This document shows, one piece after another, positions 1-10,813 of a stretch of DNA of 64,000 nucleotides (position 1 is its first letter; every line of letters begins with the position of its first letter). The notes beneath the pieces are model-generated. The model was not told the origin of the DNA. It saw only the letters and a list, made by a program, of their open reading frames with translations, and did not search any database. The DNA is taken from contig NC_070565.1 in NCBI RefSeq assembly GCF_026914185.1, positions 2,728,001-2,792,000 of the forward strand, read 5' to 3'. Made by a program: the position numbers and the translations under genes. This stretch comes from Puccinia triticina (lineage: Eukaryota; Basidiomycota; Pucciniomycetes; Pucciniales; Pucciniaceae).

Positions 1-245
1 CTGCCTTATATGGCTGTCGACCGGGAGTTACTGCTCCCGGTCAACTGCCTTTTATGGCTGTCGACCGGGAGAGACTCCTCCCGGTCGACTCTTGTATGTA
101 TGTGGTTGCCGACCGGGAGGTACTGCTCCCAGCCAACTGCCTTATATGGCTGTCGACCGGGAGGGACTCCTCTGGGTTGAGTCTCGACTGCTTGATATCA
201 CTGTTGAGCGGGAGGTACTTTCTAGCATGGCGGGCGGTGTACAAA
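1..245. repeat. Array of short palindromes (GACCGGGAG...CTCCCGGTC)
   Basis: Four or so imperfect hairpins follow one another. The arm GACCGGGAG is separated by about 6 nt from its complement CTCCCGGTC, with roughly 25-40 nt of linker containing CTGCCTTATATGGCTG. The first arms are at 19-27 and 34-42. The array is cut by the left window edge, so its owner element is unknown. Its layout resembles the arrays at 5336-5512 and 36236-36440, although the arm sequences differ. Confidence 0.75.
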
Positions 246-288
246 AATTTGCTCGAAGTTAGTGTGCGGCGGTGGGAAAGATGATGTA

Positions 289-503
289 GGGGTGTCAAAA
301 AAAAGGCGGGGGTCCAGGGTTTGAGAAGAAAGGTGGGATTTATCCTCTTTTGTCCTCTTTTAATTTCCTGATTTCCTGCTTTCCTGGATGTCCTGGAAGG
401 GCATAGGAAGAAGGAGATCAGGTCCGCAGGAAGCGTTCTAGGTCGCTCATTTTTCCTGGAAACTCCGACCTGGAACGCTTCCTGGATCAATTTTGAAACC
501 CCC
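289..503. mobile_element. Small Stowaway-like MITE, TA target duplication
   Basis: The ends are inverted: GGGGTGTCAAAA on the left and TTTTGAAACCCCC on the right, with TA on both sides (287-288 and 504-505). An internal inverted pair (GGAAGCGTTC / GAACGCTTCC) sits near 437-485. The same terminal motif occurs in the element at 12086-12235, which supports a family. TA duplication points to Tc1/mariner mobilisation, but this is inference. Confidence 0.6.
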
Positions 504-505
504 TA

Positions 506-2095
506 ATGTGAGAAAGAAAACCATCCTCCTCCGCCCGCCCCTCATGCATGCCATCCGCCAAGCCCCGCTCCCAAAACCACGCACGTCATCCGCCCATTCC
601 GCTCTCACGCGGATCTTCTGTCAACATTGCCGCACGTCATCACCCTCCATCAGACTCCTCTTGCCTTAGCTTCCTCGCCCCTGTCCAGCCTTCAATGCTG
701 GGATCCCACACACCGCCTCCACCCCAGCTATGCCCGCTGATGTAGCCCGCTTTGGCTGCCACGGCTTCCCCCAGTCACAGCCTATACTATCCAGTCCACG
801 CCGGCCTGCTTAAGTTGAGTCCAGCTCCGCCGCCGCCGCGCCAAGGACATAGCCCTGCGCTCCGCCTCGTGGAAATATTCCGCACTGTGCCGCTCCGCCC
901 CAGCCTTGCGGAATACGCAGCCCGCGACCTCCGCAAACCCGTGCAGACACTTCGGGTCCCCGACCCGGTTTTTAGCATCACAACAAATAATTGCCTCCGT
1001 TATAGTTATTAGTCCCTCCGCCGCAGTTATTGGTCCCTCTGCCACAGTAATTTGTCCCTATGCCACAGTTAGTAGTCCCTCCGCCAAATTGAATAGTGCC
1101 TCCAACACAGTTATTAGTCCCTTCGCCACAGTTATTAGTCCCCCCGTCACATTTATTAGTCCCTCAACCACAGTTAATAGTTTGTCTGCCACAGATATTA
1201 GTCCCTCTGCCACATTTAATAGGCAGAGGGACTAATAGCTGGTGGAGGGACCAATAACTGTGGCGGGGGGACTGATAACTGTGGCAGAGGGACTAATAAC
1301 TGTGTCAGAGGCACTATTCAATTTGGTGGAGGGACTAATAACTGTGGCAGAGGGACAACTGACTGTGGCAGAGGGACCAATAACTGTGGCAGAGGGACTA
1401 ATAACTATGGTGGAGGCAATTAGTAGTAGATATGACCAAAAGCCCCAGCTGACCCAAAATTATTTCTGTTGGTGGGCTACCGCCTTGCAGCTAAATGTTT
1501 TAGTACATATTACTTAACTTGATGATCCAAAATTTGGTGCACTTTGCAGCACAGTAGCTGGTTCTGGCGGATATCCTTAGTAGGAAATCCGCCAAATTAG
1601 ACCCCCAGCTGCACGTGACTTGCCTGGGGTGTGCTACTTTCAAAAAGCTCACAAGGTTCTTTCCAGCGGTATTTCTGCGCACTGTAAAGCTTTGGGGGGC
1701 TTTGGGGCACCATAGCTAATGCTTTGGCGGATTTCCTTAGTAGGAAATCCCCAAAATTAGACCCACAGTAGCACACCCATTTCCTGGGGTTTTCTACTGC
1801 CGTGCAGCTCACCATGTGCTCTTAAGAGCACTTTCTGACTGCTGTAAAATTTTGGGGGGCTTTGGGCGCCCCAGTGAGGAGGTATAAATTTTTCTTTATT
1901 TTTTGGCATTTTTTGTGAAATTAAAATTCCGACTCCCATTCTGGATAGCAAAATTAATTTTCCGACTCCCGAAATCCGCGCGGGTCAAAATTTGGTCCCG
2001 CGGACCCGGGTTGGACGTCGTGAGACGGTCCCCGCGACGTAAACACGTTTTGGGAGTTGATAAATTAATTTATGGGAGTCGATTTTTCAACTCCC
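506..2095 (+). mobile_element. Partial copy of the GGGAGT-type foldback element
   Basis: This stretch matches 52512-53997 in the same orientation and order: the CCGCCAAGCCCCGCTCCC region, the inverted 21-bp array, and the terminal arm ending in the GGGAGTCGATTTTTCAACTCCC-like end at 2095. The left terminal arm and the segment corresponding to 51444-52511 are missing. The copy is therefore truncated at its left side, next to the MITE at 289-503. It encodes no protein I recognise. Confidence 0.75.
995..1430. repeat. Inverted array of ~21-bp units (long hairpin)
   Basis: Units of the form ACTGTGGCAGAGGGACTAAT are tandemly repeated. Left of about 1213 they read in one direction (ATTAGTCCCTC...CCACAGT), and right of it in the complementary direction. 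The centre is a near-perfect stem (attagtccctctgcc / ggcagagggactaat) around 1198-1237. Outer parts also pair, for example the segment with CAAATTGAATAGTGCCTCC near 1084 and its complement near 1312. A transcript would fold into a hairpin of roughly 200 bp per arm. Confidence 0.8.
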
Positions 2096-2685
2096 TTCAT
2101 TTTTACCCTAAGGGACAAATTATTTGAGCTCTTTGCCCAAGCGACCACAGGAGAAAGCCTGTCAGATGGAAATTGAACCCACAAGGAATTTATGTGTAGA
2201 CCCTATGATTGACCAATGCACTCATTCCTCAGAACTGCTCAGCTTGCCCATCATGTTGTTTGCATGGGTGACTAAGGGTGACAATTCCACCGCAAGGATC
2301 ATAAAATCCATTATAAATGAAGTGTGCTCCTCTGTTTTTACATTTTTTGCGCAAGTCACTTCAGGCAAGCCATGTGCTCTCATGGGCTTCGCTGAGTTGG
2401 GAACCTTGAAACCGGGACCCCGGGTGCATACCACATACCGCGTTTAGGATTACAATTTAAAGGCTATTACAGGTACATGTTCTCTATACACTGCAGAATT
2501 TCCACGAGCTCCTCAAGACTGGCTCTATGATTGATGGTTGCAGTTTGCCCAGGTTTGCTTTAGTTTGAGTTTGCCCCCTCAAAGCCGGTTGCTGCCGGTT
2601 GGCGATATTTTGAGCTATGGGGTTATACATATTTGTATGTATGTATGTATGTATGTGGTCATGTGGTTACAGATGCCCTATGGCA
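2096..2685. other. Intergenic stretch without a recognised gene
   Basis: There is no conserved coding sequence here. A TATG microsatellite (TGTATGTATGTATGTATG) lies at about 2635-2656. This DNA precedes the acidic reading frame and the casein kinase 2 beta gene and probably includes their 5' flank. Confidence 0.5.
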
Positions 2686-3171
2686 CGCCGAAAACGAGCC
2701 GACCCCCGGGCCCCGCCATCCCAACTTCGACCCATCCCCTGGAAAAGTTTGCTATTGCAGGCTCACGCTGGAAAGTCGAACCGCCGATTACCACTTCCCT
2801 TCCCAATGGACCACGAGGCAAGACACCGATCCTCAGACCTAGGCGAGAAACATAACCAATCGGGATCAAAGACCCAGCAACGGAAGGACAACAGCAACGT
2901 ACCAGTCGGAGGAAAGCCTAGAACCGCTGAGCAGCAAGAAGAGGAAGAAGAAGAGGAGGAGGAGGAAGAAGAGGAAGAGGAAGAAGAGGAAGAGGAAGAG
3001 GAGGAAGAGGTCGATCAAGAAGAGCAGGAGAATGTTGGTGGTATGGTAGAGGAGCCCGTAGAGCCCGACGAGAATCTGGTGATCGACGATAGCGCACAAG
3101 AGCAACTCAGTACAGGAAGAGTGGCCCCACGAGAGGACCTAAATTATGGTACGGAAAGATATCGTCTCTGA
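2686..3171 (+). other. Acidic low-complexity reading frame upstream of CK2 beta
   Basis: An open frame runs through a basic N-terminal part and an almost uninterrupted Glu tract (GAA/GAG codons, about 2937-3010), then VDQEEQENVGG, and stops at 3171. It overlaps the first ATG of the CK2 beta frame by 26 nt in another frame. An in-frame TAA at 3140-3142 closes the CK2 frame upstream. No donor/acceptor pair between the two frames fits the phase, so I could not join them. It may be a separate short gene, a 5' exon with a splice I missed, or untranslated sequence. Confidence 0.35.
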
Positions 3172-4382
3172 TTGCGACCGATTTTTATCTCGGCTAATGA
3201 GCATGTATACGTGGCCCCACCCTTCGTCCGAAGATACGGACACATCGGCTTCTGTGACCGACTCGCTCACCTGGATATCTTGGTTTTGCTCCCTCGCCGG
3301 CCACGAATACTTTGCCGAAGTGGCAGAGGACTTTATCGAGGATGATTTCAATCTGACAGGTCTCACGACATACGTCCCATTCTATAAAGAGGCTCTGGAG
3401 ATGATCTTGGATGTCGAGCCTGGTCAGTCAATCTCCAATCTCCAGACCTCCTTTTCACTTCATACATCATACCGACGCGTTGCCTGACTGGAGGATCAGA
3501 AGATGACAGCGTTAAGGTACCCGAGGTGTCGCTGGTCGAAAGTTCGGCAGAAATCCTCTACGGTTTGATCCATCAACGGTACATCATGACACGGCAAGGA
3601 TTATCCCAGATGGTGAGGAACCACTAGTTTTTCCCCCCTTTTTTTCGGGTCAAGAGTAGTAGGGATTATGGGCGGCTCATCGATGCTGGCCATCCTTTTT
3701 TCCCATAGAATGCCAAGTACGAAAGTGCTCATTTCGGCTATTGTCCCCGTGTGTACTGCCAACCCTCCAAGGTTGTGCCATGTGGAAGGTCAGATACACC
3801 AGGGGACGGCGAGGTTGTTTTGTTCTGTCCGAACTGCATGGACATCTACCACCCGCCGAGTAGCAGATACCATTGCATCGATGGTCAGCCTTCTGAACAT
3901 TACTGCCATAACCGCGTGTTGATGAAAAGCAATCTGATCGTCGATCTGCTCCCTCTTTTTTCTCATAGGTGCTTACTTCGGCACCTCCTTTCCCCATCTG
4001 CTCTTCCAAACCTTTCGCGAAAGCCCCTCGATCCTAGTCCCCTGGCCTCCAGCCTCCCTGTCCTCCCCCGAACCGCCGTGCGATCTTCAATCCAAGTCCG
4101 GCTTCATGACCGACTCTGTTACGACCTACAACTCAGCTCAATCCAAGATCTACGGGCCTAGGATATATGGTTTCCGCGTCAGCGAGCGTGCCCGCAGTGG
4201 GCCCCGAATGTAAGTTCTACCCCTCACTTCCTCCCTTCACCCATAACCCCAGACCCCTGATCCATTCTTTCACACGTCTCCATAGGCAATGGCTTCGGAT
4301 CCGACCCGGGACCGAAGAACAGCTCCGTCTAGGCCTGGAATATCGCGAGCGAGAGCAAGTGGAAGAAATCGAAGGATCATGA
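3146..4382 (+). CDS. CKB1: Casein kinase 2 regulatory (beta) subunit
   Basis: This is the regulatory subunit of protein kinase CK2, which dimerises through a zinc ribbon and docks the catalytic alpha subunits (known for the family). Five exons read cleanly: 3146-3422, 3500-3612, 3709-3883, 3969-4209 and 4286-4382, giving 300 aa with all GT-AG introns of 77-96 nt. Visible landmarks are WISWFCSLAGHEYF and EDFIEDDFNLTGL near the N-terminus, the acidic loop DVEPEDDS, and the zinc motif with cysteines in CPRVYC and CPNC. They are followed by GAYFGTSFPHLLF and, near the C-terminus, PRIYGFRV. The start is uncertain. ATG 3146 is the first after an in-frame stop, and ATG 3197 would remove 17 residues. 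The C-terminal tail after YGFRV is longer than in animals and rich in Glu and Arg. Confidence 0.93.
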
Positions 4383-5090
4383 CGACGGCCAGCAAGGTTT
4401 ATTCTGTGTTTATTGTCATTCTTGTTGGCAGGGGGGGGTCGAGTGGGTGAGCGCTGGATGTATAAAGGGACACAGTCCAAAGAAGATATTATTGTGCATG
4501 CTCTGTCGAGAGGACGAACGAGGTCGTCGAAAGCTTCATACTTTAGCATGCCCTTCTCTCCTCTCTTTCTTTAATGCACTGCTATTCCTCAACACCCTAC
4601 TCATTAATATCAGCAACACGGCATCTTTACTCCTCCGAGCTCAACCCTGACCCTTTTTGGGGCTGGGGCAGCATGAGTGGTCTGATACATGGCTTTGTTT
4701 TATTGTGGAGTAGAAAAAATAGGCGGGTTTTTGAGAGATCTGAGATGCAATTTTTGTTCAAGTTTTTTTTCTTGTAATCTGAGAAAGATAATTGAAAGAA
4801 AATCAACAAGTTCACATGGGAAGAAAAATTAAGGTCAGCCTTTTTGCACACCAAAAATGGAGTGAACTATTTTCACTTCAGGAAATATTGGAGTGTGCAG
4901 AAGTGCACTCCAAAAAAATGTGGAGTGCACCATGCGCCCCCCCCCCCCCCCCTTGGTTGTACAAACTTGTCAAAGTCCTTGTCCCCGCTGCAGCCAGGGG
5001 GGGCTCCCATTTGGCCTGGTTGAGAATTGAGATGCATAGCATCAAGATCTCTCCCGCAGGGGGAGGACTTAGAACTAATCAGGACATTTG
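4383..5090. other. 3' flank of CK2 beta and non-coding DNA
   Basis: No gene was recognised. A short palindrome (GTGCAGAAGTGCAC) near 4894 is followed by GTGGAGTGCAC and a run of about 14 C residues at 4939-4952. The octamer gcctgaga at 5091-5098 is the left target duplication of the next element. Confidence 0.5.
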
Positions 5091-5335
5091 GCCTGAGATA
5101 GAGATGGCAAACGGGTACCCGCGCGGCGGTACCCGGCACCCGCCGGCGGGTACTCACCAGGGTGGCGGGTACCGCCGCCGCGGGTGCGGTACGGGTGTCC
5201 GTTTTTGTGCAATTTTTAGGCAGGTACCCGGGTACCGCCGTTTGATACCCGCCAATAATGCTACCTCTGTGGATGTCCCCGCCCCCCTGTCCTGTGTGAT
5301 ATCCCCGGCTGCGGCTCCACCAGCTGGCCAAGAGA

Positions 5336-5512
5336 GATCCCTCTTGGAGAGCTAGTGCGTGTATATCAGCCCAGCCTCTTGGCAAGCTGGTAAATACATT
5401 CACACATGCTTGCCAAGAGGGAACACTGGTATGCACACACCAGCTCGCCGAGAGGGATTCCTCTTGGCAAGCAGCCTCTCGGCGAGCAGCCTCTCGGCAA
5501 GCAGGTACACCA
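5336..5512. repeat. Palindrome array, CTTGCCAAGAGG type (first block)
   Basis: Repeated units alternate CTCGCC(A/G)AGAGG with CCTCTTGGCAAGC, around a short GATT-like loop, with linkers containing GTATACACACACCAG. Each unit folds into a small hairpin. The block ends at the TACACCACGGGTG motif near 5504. Related blocks lie at 6305-6461 and 7838-8125. Confidence 0.75.
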
Positions 5513-6304
5513 CGGGTGAAGATTCAAAGTTTCCATCCAGAAAATTTACTGGATGGTAGGAAAACCCAAAAACCAATTGGAATTGTTCCGGTATGGTTGA
5601 AAGACCAAAAACCAATTGGAATGCTTCCGGTATGGTCAAAGGACCGGAGACATTCCAATCACAATTTGGGTAGCGTCCAAAATGGAATGAAGTCAAAATT
5701 GATTCGACTTCATTCCAGGAAACAGACCATTCCAGTTTTTTCCCTGGATTTTCCCCGGAATATTTCCAAATATGGCTGGGATTTTCCCTGGAATATTTCC
5801 AAATATGGCTGACCACGCCTCACAGAAGCATGGTCATATATATAAAACAGCACCACCAAACCACAATGTGTCTAGGGCAGTTGGCAAGGAGCTCACACAG
5901 CAGGCAATCGGATGTTGCACGCAGCCCGCAGCAACACCTGAGCCAAGGGGACCCCCTTTATGCGGGTGTTGCTGCGGACTGCGTGCAACACCCAATTGCC
6001 CGCTGTGTCAGTTGGGGTTGATCAGAAGGATGTTGCATGTTAAAGCCTCCCTTTTGTCCACCTAACTTGCCCAAACCTTGTTTTGAGCCTTCCAAAACCT
6101 GAGACGGCCCGTAACCATTCCAAATTGCACACAAAAGCAATTCAGAAGTGTGTTGGGGATCCAAAATAATTTTGGATTGCCTTCCAGTAGGGTTCCTGGA
6201 ATTTTCCAGTGGATACGCCAACCGTCTGGCAATGGTCCCCCCTTGCAGGCAGACAAACCAAAATGATACTGGCTGGAAATTGAAATCATTTTGTTGAGCT
6301 TTGC

Positions 6305-6461
6305 CTGTGGTGTATTCACACACCAGCTGGCCGGGAGTAATCCCTCTGGGCGAGCAGGTATACACACACCAGCTCGCCAAGAGGGATTCCTCTTGGCAAG
6401 CAGGTATACATGTACCAGCTCGCCGGTTCCCAAGAGGGATCCCTCTTGGCAAGCAGGTATA
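6305..6461. repeat. Palindrome array, CTTGCCAAGAGG type (second block)
   Basis: This is the same unit as at 5336-5512: CTCGCCAAGAGGGAT, then CCTCTTGGCAAGCAGG, with GTATACA linkers. It is interrupted at 6461 by the solo LTR, whose 5-bp duplication gtata is part of the linker, and continues at 7830. Confidence 0.75.
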
Positions 6462-7829
6462 TGTCAGCCTCCGTGATGCCAAGGACTACTCCTTCTAGCT
6501 ACACGTGGTGCAAAACTAGTACAAAAGAGTATAAAACTCTGGGACAAAAGTCCAAGGGATAATTCAAATGATATATTGGTAATTATGGCGTAAAAATATG
6601 GGCAAAAAATAGAGTAATTATATTAATAAAATTAATATAATTAAATTTAAGAGGGGCCTGATAAATCAGGGGTGTTTAATCCCTCAAAAGTACACACTGG
6701 GGCCTGTGAACAGGGGTGGTTTAAATCCCAGTAAGGAATGGTGGAGAATCTCAAGAGAAGGGGTTAAACTTACTAGAATTAAGCCCTTAAAGTCTTGAGG
6801 TTCTTCTGGGGTGAATCTGAGCAGATTCAGACGAAGGAATGTGGCTAAAATCAGCAACTATGGATCTTACCAGGCAGAGAACAAGTGTTGAGCACGTGTT
6901 GGAAGCGGGTAATAATCAAAGTGGGTGTGATAGAATGAGGAAAGGGCTATTTGGGCGGACAGAGGGCTCTTTAAATACCTTTTGCAGCCCTCTGGGGCGC
7001 CCAGGGGAGCCTCAGGGGCACTGGCCAACTTGTGGGCGCCTGCAAACAGGTTTTTTGCCGTGTTGATGGCGCCATAGAGGCTTGAAACCCTTTGGGGGTG
7101 TGCCAAGGGAGACTAAATCAATATTTTGATACCACAGTTCAACCTTGCTACATGTGTGGTACAGAAGGGGCTGAGACATGTGGCCATTTGTTCCAGAATA
7201 GGCCACAGTATTTCCCAATCTAGTGTACTGTGCATGTACTAGTCCTTCTGCTGTGTCAGGAATATTCTGTTTACATCCATGTGACATCATTACATATGTA
7301 CAGCTTATGTAATGTATGTAGTGTTTCACGTGGAGGGGCAGACTTGATGTCATTACTTCCCTGGTGGTCGTGCTGTAATGTACAGGTAGCCCTTTTGGGG
7401 TTTCATTCATGTTTGGAGCTCTGTGCCGTCTTTGGGCGTAGTGCGCAGCACGCGGGTTTAGATTTAACTCAACCTAAGTTGGGCTATCTTCTAAACTAAA
7501 CATAACACCTCAGTTTCGTCACTGAAACTGGGGTAAAAGCATATATGGTTATGTTTATAAGCATACAGGTGCATTCACACGGGACGTGGTGCACCTGTTA
7601 AGCTTTTTGAAGTCAATTTACACAAGGAAGGAATAACAATTAAGGGTACCTTGAAGTGAGGTACCCTAGGTTAAATTAGGCTTAGATTCAGAATATGGAA
7701 TAATATTCCAGGTTTTATATGTCTAATTATAAGTAATAGCAGTACTAGTGTATCTTTCTTACGCAATAATATTTCATGTTTGCTTTTGATATTATGTCAT
7801 GGTGGCTCTGACATAGTAGCCAGCTGACA
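6462..7829 (+). mobile_element. Solo LTR, 1,368 bp, TSD GTATA
   Basis: The element begins TGTCAGCCTCCGTGATGCC and ends GTAGCCAGCTGACA, the TG...CA ends expected of an LTR. The pentamer GTATA lies immediately outside on both sides (6457-6461 and 7830-7834). A second, inverted copy of the same LTR is at 46953-48440. No internal retrotransposon domain adjoins either copy, so this is a recombined solo LTR. The insertion lies inside the hAT-like element and is therefore younger than it. Confidence 0.93.
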
Positions 7830-7837
7830 GTATACAT

Positions 7838-8125
7838 ATACCAGCTTGCGGCCCCCAAGAGGAATCCATCTGGGCAAGCTAGTGAATGTACCTGCTCGCC
7901 AAGAGGAATCCCTCTTGGCAAGCTGGTGTGTGTATACCAGTGCTTGCCAAGAGGAATCCCTCTCGGCGAACTGGTGTTGTGTATACCAGTGCTCGCCAAG
8001 AGGAATCTCTCTTGGCGAGCTGGTATGTATAATTGCTCACCAAGATGAATCCCCTCTTGGAGGCAGGTATACGGATACCAGCTTGCCAAGGCCCAAGAGG
8101 GATTCCTCTTGGTGAGCAGGTACAT
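7838..8125. repeat. Palindrome array, CTTGCCAAGAGG type (third block)
   Basis: At least five further hairpin units of the kind seen at 5336-5512, with arms such as CTCGCCAAGAGG and CCTCTTGGCAAGC and spacers TGTGTGTATACCAGTG. Units differ by point changes (GAATCC versus GATTCC), so the array has diverged after amplification. Confidence 0.75.
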
Positions 8126-8295
8126 ACCTACAAAAAATAACTTGGCGGGTACCACCGGTACCCGCCAAAAATACCCGGGTACCGCTGCCGCGGGTGCCAA
8201 GTATGGGTACGGGTATCTCTTTTGGACCAAAAAAGCAGGTGGTACCCAGACACGCGGCGGGTACCCGGGTACCAATTGCCATCTCTAGCCTGAGA

Positions 8296-8751
8296 GAATC
8301 TGAAAGGTTTGGTGGGGGTCAATGTCATAACCATCTGCAGACCACAGTTTTTACCCAGTTTTTTTGTTTGTCTTGGTGGTTTGAAGGTTGTGTTTCTCTG
8401 AATCAAACTATCTATCCAGATTTTTGGGAATCCATTGCCCTTGCACCCCAAAAAATATCCAGTTTGAGATGCTTCCTAGGAGTGTTCCAAAGCTGGCAAA
8501 TCATTCATTTAAACTCTTGCAACTTTGATCTCTGCTGTAACAACCCTCCCCTTTTTTCCTAGCATCCTTTCATCTACCAGTACCTTATATCTCACATCCG
8601 TTTGTCAAGCTGTCACATTTGTCTTGCCAAAACAATTTTAGTTACACAATTCACTATCATTACTGTGGCACAAGTATGGTGGTTTAGATCCCTCCAAGGA
8701 TAAAGCTGGGGCCAGTGATGCAGGTGTGGTTGAGATCCCAGAAGATAGATA
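8296..8751. other. Stretch without a recognised gene
   Basis: There is no conserved coding sequence. The part around 8688-8750 (GGTTTAGATCCCTCCAAGG...GTTGAGATCCCAG) resembles a segment within the LTR at 6462-7829, so old LTR debris is likely. Confidence 0.4.
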
Positions 8752-8756
8752 GTTTG

Positions 8757-9750
8757 TGACAGCTCTGTTTATGAAGCTTAGGGCAAAAACCCGTCACAAT
8801 AAGGGTTTTTGGGCCCTAGCACTATAACTGTGCTGATGTAAACACTAGTAATGTAAATTACTAAACTTGTTACGTGGTAAATATGGACACTACAAGGGTT
8901 TTAAACACTCTTCAAAAGAGGAAGATTTATTATGTAATTAACAATATATAATTATTAATTACAGGGAATAAATTTGACGTAAAAAAGTAGGTGGTAAGCG
9001 CTTAAACTGATTGGCTGCTTGACAGAGGCGGAGGTCTTAAGGCAACTACTTATAAGGATAAAGCTTTAAATATGCTAATAAGGGATTTTTTATATTTAAA
9101 AGTTTTAATCCAGTGGATTTTGCGTGCTGGGGATGGTTTAAAGGGAAAAAGGGCTACAGTAGTAGCAGAGGAGAATATTCATGGCAAACTTACGGTTTAT
9201 GGGTGGTGAATGGTCTGGGGGATCTTTTCCTGATGGCCAAATAGGCCTCTATTTATAGAGGGGACTTCAGTGGGCGTAACCACTAAGTCCTTTTCTCCCT
9301 ATGGGAGTATCCTGAGGTGTAGCGGTGAACAGGGCTTGGCTGTGGGCAATTTATTTGTATTAGAATAGACTAATTTCCCTGACTCTGTCACATGACATGT
9401 TTATAACCAATTGTCATGTGAAAGAGCTTCAGTAAAAGTCTACATAATACTTTCACGGGGTATTTTTACACGAGTAATATTACTCATTAATGTACAACAG
9501 TTTATTTTTATGTACTTTGTTTGTTTTTACTAAATTTTTGTATGTAATACTATTTTTGGGCGCTTTCTGGGGCCAATTCTTATTTACACAATTAGTACAT
9601 GAAGGAATAGGAATAAGGGGTTACTTTGAGTGGGTGACCCCCCTTAAATTATGATGAGAAATCTGATTCTGCAATAATAATTTAATAATTATTATTATTT
9701 ACTCAGTTATTGCAGTCTTTTGGATACTTGATGTATCTCTAAGGCTGACA
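8757..9750 (+). mobile_element. Solo LTR, 994 bp, TSD GTTTG
   Basis: The sequence starts TGACAGCTCTGTTTATG and ends TAAGGCTGACA. The pentamer GTTTG flanks it exactly (8752-8756 and 9751-9755). Its 3' portion (TTTACACAA...GAAGGAATA, then a duplicated-strand TACCTT/GGTGACC-type segment and TTAAATTA) resembles the corresponding part of the 1,368-bp LTR, so the two families are probably related. Confidence 0.85.
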
Positions 9751-9913
9751 GTTTGAGAGCTGGTCAAATCAAGGAAGGGGTTAAACTCACTTGCGTGTAT
9801 CCTTCCTGGTGCAACAACAAGCTCAAGCTCAAGAAACAATGGTAAGAGCAGGCTTAAGACAGCAAAATCCTGAAAGCAAGGTCTGTTGGATTCTTGATAA
9901 AAGGATCAAGATG

Positions 9914-10813
9914 CACCAGGAAAATAAAATAGTCAGTTGATGACAAGTGACATCAAATCAGCTCCAGCCAGTTACCCATCATCTATCCAATATCTATCCA
10001 CTATCTACCCCAATCTCCCAACCATCTCCTCACTTCCACAATTTACCAAGGAGGTCCTGTTCAGTTTTTGATGAGCCCAACTGATCCTCAGTTCTTTCCA
10101 GTTGATACTCAGCTTTGGTATCCAGCTCATACTCAGCTTTTTTGCTCAGATCATACTCAGCTTTTTCATGCAGCTCACTCTCAGAATTGGAATAAACCCT
10201 TTTGACCAGTCCTTGCCCAGGTGATGCTCAGCTTTGTACTAGTCCTGGCGCAGCTGATGCTGAGCTTTGTTCCAGTCCTTGCTCAGCCTTTTCTTAGTCC
10301 TGTCCCAGCTGATGCTCAGCTTTGACCCAGTCCTGGGCCAGCTGGCCAGCTGATGCTCAGCTTGCTGAGTATCAGCTGAGCCATGCCAGGGAAAAAGATG
10401 GGAATCAGCTTGGACAGGACCAGAGCTGAATATCAGCTAGGCTAGGGCCAAAGCTGAGCATCAGCTGAGCCACGGCCAAGGCTGAGCATCAGCTGAGCCA
10501 CGGCCAAGGCTGAGCATCAGCTGTGCCAGGGCCAAAGATGATCATCAGGTGGCCAGTGCCAAAGCTGAGCATCAGCTGGGACAGGGCAAAAACTGAGCAT
10601 CAGCTGAGCCAGGGTAAAATCTGAGCATCAGCTGGGCCAGGGACAAATCTGAGCATCATCTGGTTTTGTCACATTGATTTCTTTGATCCGGACACCTGTC
10701 ATGTGAGCCCTAGATGTGCTGGTGGAGAGGAGCAGAATTGGAGCAGTGTTGGAGCTGAAAACAAAGCTTCATCATGTCACTTGCCATCAAGTGACTACTT
10801 TTTTTTCCTGGTG
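9914..10813. mobile_element. Foldback element with CAGCTGAGCATC arrays (copy A)
   Basis: The ends are inverted: CACCAGGAAAATAAAATAG on the left and CTTTTTTTTCCTGGTG-like on the right. Each is followed inward by a small palindrome (TTGATGACAAGTGACATCAA; ATGTCACTTGCCATCAAGTG). The trinucleotide ATG flanks both sides. Inside are GAT-rich CTATCCA repeats, then a tandem array of about 36-bp units. These read CAGCTGATGCTCAGCTT left of about 10360 and GAGCATCAGCTGAGCC right of it, so the array itself is inverted. No coding potential was recognised. A second member lies at 45077-46261. Confidence 0.7.

Larger units (their letters stand above)
5099..8287. mobile_element. hAT-like non-autonomous element, 8-bp TSD, with nested LTR
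   Basis: The ends are TAGAGATGGCAA on the left and its complement TTGCCATCTCTA on the right. The octamer GCCTGAGA flanks both sides exactly (5091-5098 and 8288-8295). The eight-base duplication and the TAGAGATGGCAA end are typical of hAT transposons. Just inside the ends lie GC-rich segments full of GGGTACCCG and GGCGGGTACC, then the palindrome arrays. Without the solo LTR at 6462-7829 and its duplication, the element would be about 1.8 kb. No transposase frame is present, so it must be mobilised in trans. Confidence 0.85.

Noticed and set aside
4873..5436. 187-codon frames on both strands
   Set aside because: They overlap each other across GC-rich GGGTACC repeats and the palindrome array, and neither resembles a protein.
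5336..8125. CRISPR-like appearance of regularly spaced palindromes
   Set aside because: Linkers are themselves repeated, units vary, the host is a eukaryote and there are no cas genes. These are hairpin arrays inside a transposon.
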